NCBI GenBank assembly: GCA_029948255.1
Contig: JALIZF010001614.1
Coordinates: 124,001 to 188,000 of the forward strand
DNA: 64,000 nt
Direction: 5' to 3'
DNA from: Telmatactis stephensoni
Lineage: Eukaryota; Cnidaria; Anthozoa; Actiniaria; Isophelliidae
Shown here: piece by piece, positions 10,485-21,832 of the stretch
Layout: the number at the start of each line of letters is the position of its first letter
How positions within the stretch are numbered: position 1 is the first letter of the stretch
Position numbers and translations under genes: made by a program
The notes under the pieces: model-generated
The model's database searches: none
Seen by the model: only the letters and a program-made list of their open reading frames with translations
What the model was told of the DNA's origin: nothing

Positions 10485-12479
10485 TTAAGCCTTTTCAACA
10501 TCTTTCTTTGGCTTGTGGCAATGTCTACAAGTGACGGGTGGAGGTCTTTTACATTCGATTATGATGAGTATGATGCTTGCTATGGTGCTAAAACCAGTGA
10601 ATGCTGCAATGGTGTAAATGATTATTTCATCTAAAGTTGTGGTAGTATCCTCGTTGACGTCGTCAATCTTTCTATTAGCAGTGTCAATGTCGATGCTGAG
10701 CTGCTGATCATACAGATCATACAGTTTGTTAAGCTGACGAGAGATGTTATCTCTAATTGTCATAGGTTTATGAACTTGTAAGGGAATCATAGTGCAACTT
10801 AAGACAATGTTGTCTTTGGCGTTCCATGGCATATAGTGTAACGATTGTTCTTGGAAAATTGGTAGTGTTATTTCCAGACGCTGAGGGCATGCAGAAAGAC
10901 TAGATCTCATCCCTTTGAAGGTAACGTTGCATGGAAAATTATATATGGTTAACGGTGAAACCGTTAAAGTTGCAACATTAGTGGTTAATAAGCCAGTAGT
11001 GGTTGACAGATAAAAACGACCACCAAGATGTATCATCGGATGCAAGTCATGTCAAGACTTGGACGATAAATGATACCGTGGGTAACTCAATTTCATGCCA
11101 AAACTCCAAGGAAAGCCAAGCCACTCAATATCATTTATTATTTGTAGAATGTTAGTACGACAAAGTACAGCATTATCGGTTACAAAACACTTATCTAATG
11201 TAGATGTAGATATAACATGCTTAGTATAAGGACAAGTAATTAAAGCAAAATTACGTTTCTTAATAGGACCTTCATAGCAAGAGCTAGAAATATTAAACAT
11301 AAGAGGTGTTAGGTGTTCTATAGTACAAAAAAAGTCCTTACTAGGAATATAGTTGCTTTGTTATGGTTATGCTCAACATCAATAATTGGGTTAGCAAGAA
11401 CCGGTAGGTTATTTTTAAGTGCATCTACGGTAAACTTAAGTTTTGGACGACCATGCAATCCTGACATAAACTCAGAGAACATAAACTGTGGTAAATCCAA
11501 AGAACCGAACAAACTTTTGTTATTAAGTTGCGCTAATTGAGTCATTATGTCTTGCACTTCAAAGAATCGCATGATGACAGAAAATGCACGATTATTCTCG
11601 GCGGCAAACTGGGATAAAAAGGCCCATGTTGAGATAGTCATTGCATGCAACCTTGTTGGCCATCCTATCTAATTCCTTTTGCGATACATGAATATGTTTT
11701 GTCGATTCCTCGAACTGCGCGGATAAGTCCATTTAGTTTAATGTTCATTTCATCAGTGATATTTAACAAGTGAACAACTTTGCCGTTGAGAACATGCGTC
11801 ATTTGCCTTGAAACTTGCATGGCAGCGGTAATAGTTTTAAGTGTCAATTTTAAGTTGTCGATGTGGTTAGTTTCACAGCTATGTCCGGTTGATTCATAAA
11901 GTATTTTAAAGATTCCAAAAATTCCAGCATGACAAAACCAACTTGATCTACGCTTTCTGTTTTTGTTTTTTAACCAAATTTGTTCATCTGATGTTAGTTT
12001 CTGACAATTCTAAAACGCCCAAATTTTGCATTTCTTGACGGTATTACGGTAGGCCTCCAAGGCAAACCATTCTTGATGGAATTCCAGTTTCAAATTGAAA
12101 ATATCTGGCTAGGTAGGTCACACTCAATTAGGGTAGAAAATCCAGGTAGGGACAAAAGTCGCTGTGCGGTTTCCTGAATTTGTTGCTTTGATTTTAGTAG
12201 AATATTGTAAAAATCTGTTTTTAGTCTGGAACATGTATGATTTGAAAAGGTCATCGGTTTTCCCATTGAAATGGCTGATAGGTCTAAAGAGACGTGAATA
12301 ACTCTGGTATCATGATAAAATGTAAAGGGTTTGGCGCTATGGCTAACCACCAATGATGAGGGATAGAAGGTAATTTTCTGGTTAAGTGATCCGAACTGCT
12401 GATTGATGACGTGATACTCATTTAGAATGACATTACAGATCAATAACGTGAAATAACTAAGTGCAGTTAGCGACCACAT
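10485..12479 (-). pseudogene. Envelope-like glycoprotein region, broken
   Basis: This is the third cistron of the element, placed just after integrase as in env-bearing LTR elements. It opens with a hydrophobic N-terminus that looks like a signal peptide (ATG at 12479). A basic RKRR furin-like site lies at 11947-11958, followed by a hydrophobic stretch and a helical, heptad-like segment. Near the 3' end a single transmembrane segment (about 10545-10620) is followed by a short cytoplasmic tail rich in C, H and K. Together these recall class I or F-type fusion glycoproteins. The frame is broken into at least five pieces by an in-frame stop near 11052 and by frameshifts near 11310, 11655 and 12085. 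No family could be assigned by sequence similarity. Confidence 0.6.
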
Positions 12480-12510
12480 TGTTGGGTACTTGAGCAGGAC
12501 CTACAAAAGA

Positions 12511-13900
12511 TCATTCAGATTGCTGTTTAAAAAGCTGTATTGGTCTATCATCTAAAATGTTTTCCTCAGGTTCCCAAATATTTTCATTGTCAGTAAAACC
12601 AACCCATTTAACCAAATATTGTACTTTGCCCTTATGTTTGCGTTTCTTAATGATCTTTTCAGCTCCAAAAATGTTGACATTATCAATGAGACGGCTTGTT
12701 TCGCAAGCAAAATCTGTTTCAGTTGCACCACTTTGACTTGATGCTGTATTTTCACTAGAATTTGGTTCAGTTTGTTCGTTATCTTCAGTAGTGGTATCTT
12801 GTGCTTTATCACTATGTAGGTATGGCTCATCAATTTCTTCATAAGGAGGATCAATTGGTCTCTCATTAGGGTCGACAAACAATTTCATTCTATTTACGTG
12901 AACTGCGAATTTAACTCTGCTGTTGTTATTTGTCCTCAGGTAGAAATGCACTGGGGATAATTGTTCCACAAGCCTATATGGTCCATGCCATAAATGCAAA
13001 AGCTTTTTTGAAAGACCTTTCTTGGTTTTTGGTGTGTAAACCCACACTTTTTGTCCAACCGCAAACTTGCGCTCTTTTGCATACCTGTCGTAGTATAACT
13101 TCATTTTTTGCTGAGCTTTCTGTATGTTTTCTCTAGCAATATTTTGACTGCGTTCAATATTTTCCACAATTTGTTGACGGTGCTCTTCAATGGAAGATGA
13201 AACATTTGATGGTGTTAGAAAATTGACGTCCATGGGAAGACGGCATTCGCGTCCATATAATAAATAAAATGGAGTTTCTTGCGTAGCGGTGCTTGGTGAA
13301 ACACGGTATGCAAATAAAACTGAGGGAATATATATGTCCCAATCTTTCTGATCTTGACTAACGAACATGGATAGACTTTGAACTAGAGTTGCATTAAAGC
13401 GTTCAACCAAACCATCAGTTTGTGGGTGATAACTTGAAGTATTCAGCTTCTGGATCTTAAAAATTTTGCAAACTTCCTGTACTAGGGAAGATAAGAAATT
13501 TGTTCCACGATCTGATAGTAGGGTTCGAGGCGCTCCATGTCTTGCAATAATTTCATCTACTAGTATTCTAGCAATAGTGCTGGCCTCGAATATTTGGAAC
13601 AGCAAAAGCTTCTGGACTGGTTAAATAATCACTAAATACCAAGATATACTTGTTACCTTTTTCTGTTGTTTTCAGTGGTCCAATCGCATCAACAACTATG
13701 CGGTCAAAATCGCCTTCTACTGGTATTGGTAGTAATGGAGCTTTTAATCTTGTTTTTGGTGTTTTGCGCATAGAACAATCGACGCACGACTTACACCACT
13801 AATCGGTATCTTTTAACATTCCTTTCCACCAATATCTCGTTTTGATCTTTTGATAAGTTTTGTGTGTGCCCAAATGTCCACCCGTTAAATAATCATGGCC
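12511..13900 (-). pseudogene. Integrase with C-terminal chromodomain, frameshifted
   Basis: The upstream part (about 13780-13900) has an HHCC zinc-binding region ending in CKSCVDC, interrupted by one in-frame stop near 13801. The catalytic core shows D in VVDAIGP, D in LLSDRGTNF and E in GLVERFN (the D,D-35-E triad). A frameshift near 13600 separates the first aspartate from the rest. The intact 12511-13605 frame continues through a GPY-like region (WHGPYRLVEQLSP) to a chromodomain near the C-terminus (KVQYLVKWVGF, then NIWEPEENI). Chromodomains on integrases direct insertion to modified histones in chromoviruses. Confidence 0.9.
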
Positions 13901-13949
13901 ATTGGTTAAGTTCTCAAACTTTAAGGCTTCCGGTACTACGAGCTGGGAT

Positions 13950-14272
13950 ATCGGTTAAGAAAAATTTCGTTTAGTACTATGTTCAATGCGATACAATAAT
14001 TTTTTTTTCTTCCACCATTCGCTTGTCAACCAGGAAAAACCCTTAGAGTGTTGATCAACAAGTCCCGTAAATGACGTCACACGGCTCGGTACCAACCTCC
14101 TCTCGCAGTGCCAAAAGTTTTCTACAGGGAGCCCCAAATCAGGCAATTTCGCCAAATTTGAACCTCAAAAAAAGGCACAAAAAATTTTTTTTTCTATTTT
14201 TTTTCGGTCATAATCCTTTAATTAGAACACAAACTTTATTCTAAGAATGAATCTAGCGAACCCTGATATGCA
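13950..14272. repeat. Foreign insert replacing most of RNase H
   Basis: RNase H homology stops after FVDASSTGMGITLAQ and NGRTFK at about 14275, and pol-like sequence resumes with LVVPEALKFE at about 13945. The roughly 320 bp between are unlike retroelement coding sequence and have several long A/T runs. The catalytic E and remaining D residues of RNase H are missing. It looks like a deletion with insertion of a short repeat. I could not identify the repeat or find a target duplication. Confidence 0.6.
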
Positions 14273-15809
14273 CTTTAAAAGTTCGGCCATTGTATGCAAT
14301 TACTCTTTCAAGACCATCGTCCGTGATTTGAGCTAAGGTGATTCCCATTCCCGTCGAGCTAGCATCAACAAAAAGGTGAAATTCCCTAGCAAAATCAGGA
14401 TAGGTCAATATTGGTGCAGAAATTAAGGCTGTTTTCAAGGTATCGAAAGCTTCCTGGCATTGCTGATTCCATTCGAATTTAACAGATTTCTTTGTGAGCT
14501 GATTTAATGGGTGAGCAATTTTTGCAAAGTCTTTAATGAATCTCCTATAATAATTAGCCAATCCAGGAAACTTCTTAATTGCTTTAGGTTCTTGGGTTCT
14601 GGAAACTGTTGGACTGCTTTAATTTTATTTGGACATGGCTTGATACCTTGCAGTGTGACCACATGACCCAAATACTCAAGCTCTTCTTTGGCAAAGTCGC
14701 ATTTTTTGGATTTAATTTCAAATTTGCGTCTCGGAGTCTTAGGAAGGACTTCTTCCAAATGAGTCAAATGTTCATCTACGGACTTGGAGAATATTATTAT
14801 ATCATCGATGTAAATAGGTGCACTTTTATATTCTAGTCCACTTAGAATATGTCCCATCAGGCGTTGGAAGGACGTTGGAGAATTTGTTAATCCAAATGGT
14901 AGAACTTGAAATTCATAAGAGCCATTATGAGTAACAAACGCAGTTCTTCTTGGGTTGTTGGATCTAGTTCAATTTGCAAGTAGCCAGACTTTAAGTCAAG
15001 GGTGGTGAAGTATTGAGTTCCACTCAGGACTATCTAAAACTTCAGAAATTAAAGGTAATGGAAATGAATCCTTTTTAGTCACTGCATTTAACTTCCTGTA
15101 GTCTACACAAAATCTCATTGTGCCATCTTTCTTCTTGACCAAAACCACAGGCGAAGCCCAAGGACTGATAGATGATTGAGCAATGTTTTGATCACACATT
15201 TTCTGTACTTGTCTATCAATTTCTCTCCTATTTCTCGGTAAGGTTCGATAAGGTCTTCGCTTAATTGGAGTATTTTCACCTTTATCGATCCTATGTTGAA
15301 CCACATATGAACAACCTAAGTCTTGTAAGTTACTAGCAAAATGTCACGGTAATTATACAACAAGTTTTGTAACCTTCGCTTATCTGGTTTACTAAATACA
15401 CATTTGGAGATGTCTGGAAGTGACGAATAGTCGTGTGGATCTCCTTCTCGAACCTGTGTTATGTTATGTTCAATTTTGCCATCCAATTTAAAAGTTTCCA
15501 TGTCCGGGTCAACTATATTTAACTGAGCTAATCTGGTTCGACCGATAAATTTTGACCGGCTGGGCAGTAGGATTTATAAGTCTAATAGGAACTGTTTGTT
15601 CACTTGAAATTTTAACCAATTCTGCAGCGCCGAATTACTGAATATCTTTCCGGCAGATCTGTTCTAGCAGTTATTAAACCAGTTACGTTCGGCTGTAACA
15701 GTTCTTCGAGTTTTCCGGCAATTATAGTCTCTGATTGTGGAGGCAAAATGAGAGTGTACGGGGCTTGAACTGGATAGAATTTCTCTTCGTTTTCTCTATT
15801 GTTCATCAC
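14253..15809 (-). pseudogene. Reverse transcriptase and start of RNase H, frameshifted
   Basis: RT motifs in order: [19 protein letters not shown] and VDYRKLN (fingers), LDLKSGY, then the catalytic YIDDIIIFS, then the thumb/connection ending in MANYYRRFIKDFAK. The RNase H start is FVDASSTGMG. The frame is broken near 15030, near 14940 and near 14560, and further upstream near 15310, each apparently by a small indel. The YIDD box itself is intact. The enzyme would copy element RNA to DNA in a virus-like particle; this copy cannot encode it in one piece. Confidence 0.9.
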
Positions 15810-15925
15810 ACTAGTACATCGTCAACATCCAGAAAAGGAACAGTAAAACTGGCAGTCGTTGACGTTAGCTTTGGAGTTAATGTTAATATGCCATCACCAA
15901 GATCAAAACTTACATATAAATTGAC

Positions 15926-16297
15926 TTAAGAAATCTCTTCCCAATATAAAATATCATAACTCAAATTCCCAACAATTATTGCACGATGATTAAAAATATT
16001 GTCTTGAATTTCAAATGTCATGTGGGTTTCGCCAATAGTGTCTAGTGGTTGACCATTGACAGACTCTACAGTCACAGAACGATTACAAGGAGACAAAGGA
16101 TGAGTGTTTTTCAGCTTCTGCCAAAGATTGTCACTCAAGCATGTCAAAGTTGCACCTGTATCGACAAGTAATGTCACATCTACTCCGCTTATTTTACCTT
16201 GCATTGTTGAATTATTTGGGTTTCCCTTCAGTTTAATCACACTGATTCGATTGACCCTGTCTGGGAGGCTTTGATCACTTCTCCTGCTTTCTTTCAT
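15926..16297 (-). CDS. Retropepsin (protease) domain of the LTR element
   Basis: A 123-residue frame contains the aspartic protease motif LLVDTGATLTCLS at about residues 43-55 and a later hydrophobic strand with IIVGNLSYDIL. This is the fold of retropepsins that cut Gag-Pol. It lies between gag and RT in the element. Whether it is its own ORF or reached by frameshift from gag is not clear, since about 400 bp of poorly coding sequence separate it from the gag stop. Confidence 0.85.
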   Translation of the reverse strand: MKESRRSDQSLPDRVNRISVIKLKGNPNNSTMQGKISGVDVTLLVDTGATLTCLSDNLWQKLKNTHPLSPCNRSVTVESVNGQPLDTIGETHMTFEIQDNIFNHRAIIVGNLSYDILYWEEIS

Positions 16298-16705
16298 TAA
16301 AATTTTGTTTCTCTATTTCTGGCTTTGCTCTGTTAGTCTTCTGGAACTAGAGACTGCATAGACGTCATTACAGAATCCGGTTTTTGCAGAAGTTTTAGGC
16401 TTGCCTTTAGTAAAATCTAAGGAGCTTTGTTGCGCGCGCTCTCCTTGTATCATATCTTGAAGTTTGAAAGACTTCAAATATAAATCTTCTCTTATAGTTA
16501 ATGTATCATCTTTTAATTTTGTTTTCTTTGTTTCTTGATTTGCAAGGCACGGTTACTTTTTTATCGGTATCATTAGCTTTTTCGATGCTATTACTCTTTC
16601 GCTGACTTTGTTGTGCTTCTAATTCTTGTTCTCGTTTCGGTATAGAATTGTCACGGGCCCCCACCTCATCTTTGCTATTAGTAGGTTGATAGATGAGGGC
16701 CCCCT

Positions 16706-18223
16706 CTAGTTTTCCTGGGGCGGTCTCCCATCATTATTACTTCTGCGAACTGGAAATTGCGCATTGGGAAATTTACCTGCGTTCTGATCCTGATTTTGAT
16801 TTTGGGCATTAGAGTTCTGATTTCGATTACGATTCTGGCCACCCTGATTTTGGTTTTGGGCTTGATTACCAAACAAAGATCGACAATTATACATGGCATG
16901 ACCTCTTTTACCACAGTAACCACAAATAATAGTACCAAATGTTGTTCTCCTTCCCCTCTGGAAATTTCTATCTTGTCTACGGTTATTGGGATTTTGACTT
17001 CTGAATTGTTGCTGCATTTCTTCTCTTATCATTTGTCGCAACATATTTGGTTGATTATTTGGAACTGAATCGTATTGTTGATCCATGGGCGGTGGTAGGG
17101 AGGAATATGGTTGAGTAGGTGGTTGTGGTGTATAGTGTTGTTGACTTTGTGGTTGTAAACTGGGATAAGCCAAGCTGTTAACAGATGGGTAATTATATTG
17201 ATATGCTGTGGTAGTGTTCGCATATGGCATACTATTAAATGGCATGTCAAGATCACCTTGTGGGGTCTGGAAAATGGCAGCAGTGCCTACTTTTGGTGAT
17301 TGGTTATTGGCAGATGTTATACCAGAATTTTTGAGCTGTTGAACTATGTCTTCTGTTAATTTCTTTGTATCAATAGATTTGTTCGTAGTTTCTGATGATA
17401 GTAATTCTTTAAGTTTAGCCAAATTTTCCGCGGATTCAAAGGTAGTTGGTTGTTGCAATGCTACGTATTCTTTAATATCTGGTCTAAGACCTTGAATAAA
17501 ACGATCAAGACACTCAGAAGGGGGAAGATGAAGTCTACTGCATTGTTGTCTAATGTCAGTAATATAGGTGCTCAATTTTTCTCCCTCTCTTTGTTTCCTG
17601 TCATTCAAAATTTGCCTTAGGCGCCAATTTGAAGCACTTGATGCAAATTGCTTTTGTAATGCATCTGTTAACTGATTTAGATTCAAATCGTTGTGATTTG
17701 GTAAGGAATTAAATCAAATACTTGCTGCTCCCTTTAAATACAGAGGAAGGGCTTTAGCTTGTTTCTCTCCACTCCATCCACATATATCAGCTGCGCGAGT
17801 ATAACTACTAATAAAATCATGAACGTCTTCACTTTCGTCTCCTCTAAAAGTTGGAAAATTGAAAATTCCTCTCATACTAAGGGACTCTTGGCACGCATCG
17901 TGTAATGCGGACATTCTTTGCTCATGACTCTCGCGTTCAAGTCTTAAATGCTCTAATCGCCTTTCCAAGGATTCTTCCATTTCGCGGATTGATTCTAATG
18001 AAGATGTAGAGGTCGACGAAGTAAGATCAGTAATTTCTGATTGCGATGAATAGGGTGGTGGTGGTGGTGGTGTTGGTGGCTGGTTATCTTCTAGTACAAT
18101 TGGTCTAGGATTAATTTGTGAAGGATCATTGTCTAACTGTTCAGTTAAGTTATCAGTTTCAATATAAACACTTAACCAATCCTCAGGCGGGTGTGGCAAA
18201 TCAATAATCGGAGTCAGTGCCAA
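16706..18223 (-). pseudogene. Gag with zinc knuckle, one in-frame TGA
   Basis: Starting at ATG 18223, the frame encodes a Pro-rich N-terminus, a coiled-coil-like segment (about residues 70-115), a capsid-like region (FRGDESEDVHDFISSY, later DRFIQGLRPDIKEYV), a Q/P/Y-rich linker and a CCHC zinc knuckle (CGYCGKRGHAMYNC), then an N/Q-rich tail. A single TGA at 17714-17716 interrupts it; both sides are in the same frame, so it is one nonsense codon rather than a frameshift. An additional in-frame ATG at 18526 opens a 61-codon frame that ends before this start. Confidence 0.9.
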
Positions 18224-19041
18224 TTCTGAACTAGTCTGTGTGTCTAAAGGTTCATTCGAGGTGATGTCGAAGTAGTTATTCTTGGTATCTGATATTCATT
18301 ACGTGATATCTCTATATGTTGATCCAATTGTGGCAAATCACTAGGAACTTGTGGCAACATTTTTCGTAGGTGTATGTACTTCTATTGTGGGCGGGACTAG
18401 CTCAGAAGACACTACTGTGTTTTCTAAAGTAACAAAAGTGCTATCGGGAAGCTGATCGAGTGTTAGACTAGCGTCGTTACGTTCAGAATCTCGTCTTAAA
18501 TGTGAGAAGTAAATAGATCTTTCCACAGGAGTACTCTCAGCGGTGGGTGAAAGACGTAAAAATTGCCGCGCCGTTCGTATAAACTTCTTAACAGGGCTCT
18601 TCTTTTCTTTGTCCGATTTTTCAACACACTCACAAAAGTCTGCCTCTGTTGCTACGGCCTGAGCCGCTCGAGCTTTACTTCTAGTCCACAGCTTGAAAAA
18701 GTTAACAAACTTAACAAGTATTGAAAAACTATATGGCCAATTTAAACAGAAAAAGCCGCAGAAAAACTTTACGCTGTTTTCCGAGCTAAACTATTGCGCC
18801 GCAGGGACGATCAAAACAAGCAAATTAAATAGCAATTAAACAATTAAATAGCAATTAAATTACAATAAAAGAAACATGACATACAATTAAAGTAAGATTA
18901 AATAAGATAACTGTTGTAGAGTTATGAAACAATTAACCAACAATGATTCAGTATATCTTGTGGCAAAAACAACCCCAGAAGAACAAACATAAAATCAAGC
19001 ATCCACAAAAATCATGTAAAGGAGAAAATTCCATCAACCTC

Positions 19042-19059
19042 GCACTAAGTTCTCCACCA
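19042..19059 (-). promoter_or_regulatory. Putative tRNA primer-binding site
   Basis: Reading leftward from the 5' LTR, three bases (AAT) are followed by TGGTGGAGAACTTAGTG. TGG complementary to a tRNA CCA end is expected here. The tRNA was not identified. The remaining 18224-19041 region is a leader with no recognised domain. Confidence 0.55.
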
Positions 19060-19062
19060 ATT

Positions 19063-19652
19063 TGTTACGAGGGACTCAACAGGATCTACGAGGCTTGGAA
19101 CGTACCTTTACTTTATTTGCAATCCTTAGCGTACCTCAATACAGTTAGGCAGGATCTTCTCAGTCTGAACAAAATTATCTTATGCTTGCTTTTTTTACCT
19201 TATCTAACTCTGAATTGATATATGCTTACAACGAGTGGTTTCTTAATTAAGTTAGCCTTGAATAGAACATCTTGAGCAATCCTATATAGTTATTTCAACT
19301 ACAATAAGTTTTTACATTGTTTCAAGCCACAACTTAAATTACTAAACCTATAGCTAACCTAGCACTAACCAGAACTAAAAAACTATTGGCATTATTTCTA
19401 CTGTAATTATAAATGGGGTAATTCTTGTGTCAATAAAACTGGCATTCCTTTCAGAATGTCCCAAAACTATCAAAACTTAGGTAATTAATAAAACTACTAA
19501 AACTGCATGGTGGCTGAAAATGATTAACAAAATGTCTAAAGCTGTAAGCTAGCTAGCTATGTTTAGTTACTTGGTTATTAAACGCAATTGTTGAGCGATT
19601 GAAACTCTAGAATAACCGGAAACTAATAATTAGCAAAAAGCGTGTCATAACA
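19063..19652 (-). repeat. 5' LTR (element orientation)
   Basis: 590 bp, the same TG...CA ends and sequence as the other LTR except for one fewer T at about 19190-19196. Transcription of the element would start in this copy and run leftward. Confidence 0.95.
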
Positions 19653-20307
19653 GTTAATTCATCAAGGAAAGGCGTCACTTGAGGCGCGCGATTTGGAGTT
19701 CCAAAAAAGTGCATCTCAGTGGAAAGATGAACTCACACGAACGAAAGAAAAGAAGTACACACTTCCACAAAGAACTCTAAAACCTATTAAGGACAAAAAC
19801 ACTCAGAGTGAACAAAGACGACGGAGCACTTCAGTGAAAACCGGAAGAGCAAAGTTCCAACTCAAAGAGGAAAACCATTTTCCTCAAATCTATAAAACAA
19901 GACCTGTAACCGCTCCTGAGAGAATCACTGTGCCGGATTTCTTAAAACCTTGCGTACCAATAAAAACAAACTTATACAAGCTATACCTTCTTTACAATCA
20001 ACAAAAAACAGATTCTTATCGTCAAGGTTACAAGCGAATCCGATACAAAGTGCCACCACGTACACAGCTATCGAGTAAAACTGGAGTTTCTTTTAATCAA
20101 GTCAATGAACTAAGTATGAAACTTCAAGGCTTGTATAAAAGCTCGACAAACAGAAAAGGATTGGGTTCAGGGGTTTGTAGAGATGGTTCGCCTAAACGCG
20201 CAACATCGAGGTGTTCTCCAAGGGGGACAAAACTTCTCAAAGGTTTAACGAAATCCGTCCAACAATTTGAGTGGAATAAGAAAACTGACCGAGAGTTGTC
20301 CAATTAA
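19653..20307 (+). CDS. Ankyrin-repeat protein, C-terminal part (downstream of the insertion)
   Basis: Bases 19653-19656 are the second GTTA copy. From 19657 the frame continues in phase with the ankyrin frame that stops at 9235, first completing the last ankyrin repeat (IHQGKASLEARD), then a basic, Lys/Arg/Ser/Thr-rich tail of about 200 residues with no domain I know. It ends at TAA 20305-20307. The tail has scattered short motifs (RPVTAPERITVPDFLKP) but no membrane segment. Because the frame is still open on both sides, the insertion looks recent. Confidence 0.8.
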
Positions 20308-20634
20308 TGCTGGTGGAGGCTAAGTCATGAGTGTAAGGGAACTCGAACTGAAGAAAGCCAGCGTTACCGATTGCCTTAGTTTGAAGTAATGCCTCACTCT
20401 GAAGTGTCACAATTAAGTAGTCAGGGTGGAGGTGGGGGTGGGGTAGGGGAAACTTCCATATAAAAACATTGGTGAAGCTCGTTGTATCTTAAGGAGTTAA
20501 AATAAGTGATTTCGTAATGGTTTTAGGGCGTTGAATTCGAAATAACATGATTTGTCACATCTACAGAAGAATGCCGGAAAAATTCGGTGTTTTTTTTAAT
20601 TCACTGAAACTGTGGTGCCTAGTTGAACTCATCT
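20308..20634. other. Noncoding stretch after the ankyrin gene
   Basis: This holds the presumed 3' untranslated region of the ankyrin gene. A G-rich run (GGAGGTGGGGGTGGGG) lies at about 20430. No other feature was seen. Confidence 0.3.
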
Positions 20635-20850
20635 GTACGGTGGCCCACAGGGGCAAAACACAATGCAAAATTCCTTTGAAAACACAACAAAGTTTTATGG
20701 AACACAACAATCTTTCACTGAACACAACAAAGTTTTGTGGAACACAACAATCTTTCACTGAACACAACAAAGTTTCGTAAAACATGCAGAACAATGTCTC
20801 ACAGAACACAACAAAGTTTCACAGTACACAATAAGTCTTTCACAAGCAAC
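20635..20850 (+). repeat. AACACAACAAAG minisatellite element, copy 1
   Basis: The segment starts GGTGGCCCACAGGGGCAAAA, runs through repeats of the form AACACAACAAAGTTT and AACACAACAATCTTTCACTG, and ends AAGTCTTTCACAAGCAAC. An inverted copy with the same two boundaries is at 24887-25135. Confidence 0.8.
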
Positions 20851-21324
20851 TAAAATCTTTCACGGGGCAACATTCTTTCACAATTAAGCACAGCTGCCAC
20901 AGGCTTCCCAGTCTGATTATCTGTGGATTATGTCTAGTAACGGTCATTTCCAGGTTGAAAGCCAAATATACACTGTTAGAAATACTCTCAAAATGACTGA
21001 TTTTTTCAAACATCATGGCAAATATTGAGTTCATGATCAAAAAATAAAGATTAATGCTTATTTAAGTCTCGGAACTCAGGGATAACTTGTTACCTCTTTC
21101 CCTCATCCCTCTCCTGCCCTCACCCCTATTTGCGTGTTCAAATGGAACGTTCTGGTGTACGTCGATCAGGTGGCACATACAGCACAATCGGAGAACAGTG
21201 AAAACGATAGCCTGGTTTTCACTATCGAAGCAAGACAACGCCAAGCTCGTGTTTTCACTTGTAAAAGTAGCGACGCAAGCATAAACGCTAGCGCAAAAGA
21301 ACGGAAGGTTTTATTTTTCTTGCG

Positions 21325-21550
21325 CGGGCTTGCGTCGTATTGCGTCGTCTTTCGTTGTCTTTCGTCGTCTTGCGTTATCTTGCTTCGTCTTGCGTCGTCT
21401 TTCGCTGTCTTGCGTTGTCTTGCGTCGTCTTGCGTCGTTTTGCGTTGTCTTGCGTCGTCTTGCATGCGTTGTGTTGAGTCATCGTGCGTGGTCTTGCGTG
21501 GTTTTCCGTTGTCTTGCGTCGTCTTGTGTTGTCTTGCGTCGTCCTGATAT
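21325..21550. repeat. CTTGCGTCGT minisatellite
   Basis: About twenty degenerate copies of a 10-base unit (CTTGCGTCGT with T/C variants) are in tandem. Long reading frames over it on both strands come from the repeat and are not genes. Confidence 0.9.
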
Positions 21551-21832
21551 TCGAAAAGAGAAAAAATAGGAAAAAACGTCCAGACATTCGAAAAAAGAAA
21601 AGGGAAAAAAAAGAAAGAAATTTAATGTAATGTCTAAGAAATGCACCCCACAGAAACGATGCAGTAAAATATATGAATAATTATAATTAAAAATAAAAAA
21701 TGAAAATGAAATTTATCAGAAAAAATATCAAAAACACCAAACATTTAAAAACAAGTTCAAAAAGATGTAATTTTAACTTAAAGCTTGGGAAAGAAACGGA
21801 AAAATTGAAGAAAAAAAGAAGTCAGAAAAGAA

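Larger units (their letters stand above)
9236..19652 (-). mobile_element. Ty3/gypsy-type LTR retrotransposon with env-like and RING-like ORFs
   Basis: LTRs at 9236-9826 and 19063-19652 begin TG and end CA and differ, as far as I could read, only by one T in a homopolymer. The host site is duplicated as GTTA (9232-9235 and 19653-19656). The element reads on the minus strand: gag with a zinc knuckle, protease (LLVDTGAT), RT (YIDD), a remnant of RNase H, integrase ending in a chromodomain, an envelope-like region and a small Cys/His ORF before the polypurine tract. The pol order RT, RNase H, integrase is that of Ty3/gypsy. A target duplication of 4 bp is slightly shorter than the usual 5. Pol and env contain stops and frameshifts and RNase H is largely replaced by foreign DNA, so this copy is not autonomous. 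Confidence 0.95.

Noticed and set aside
21134..21547. 137-codon frame of repeated Ser/Cys/Val blocks
   Set aside because: It reads a tandem CTTGCGTCGT minisatellite; frames of the same kind occur on both strands.
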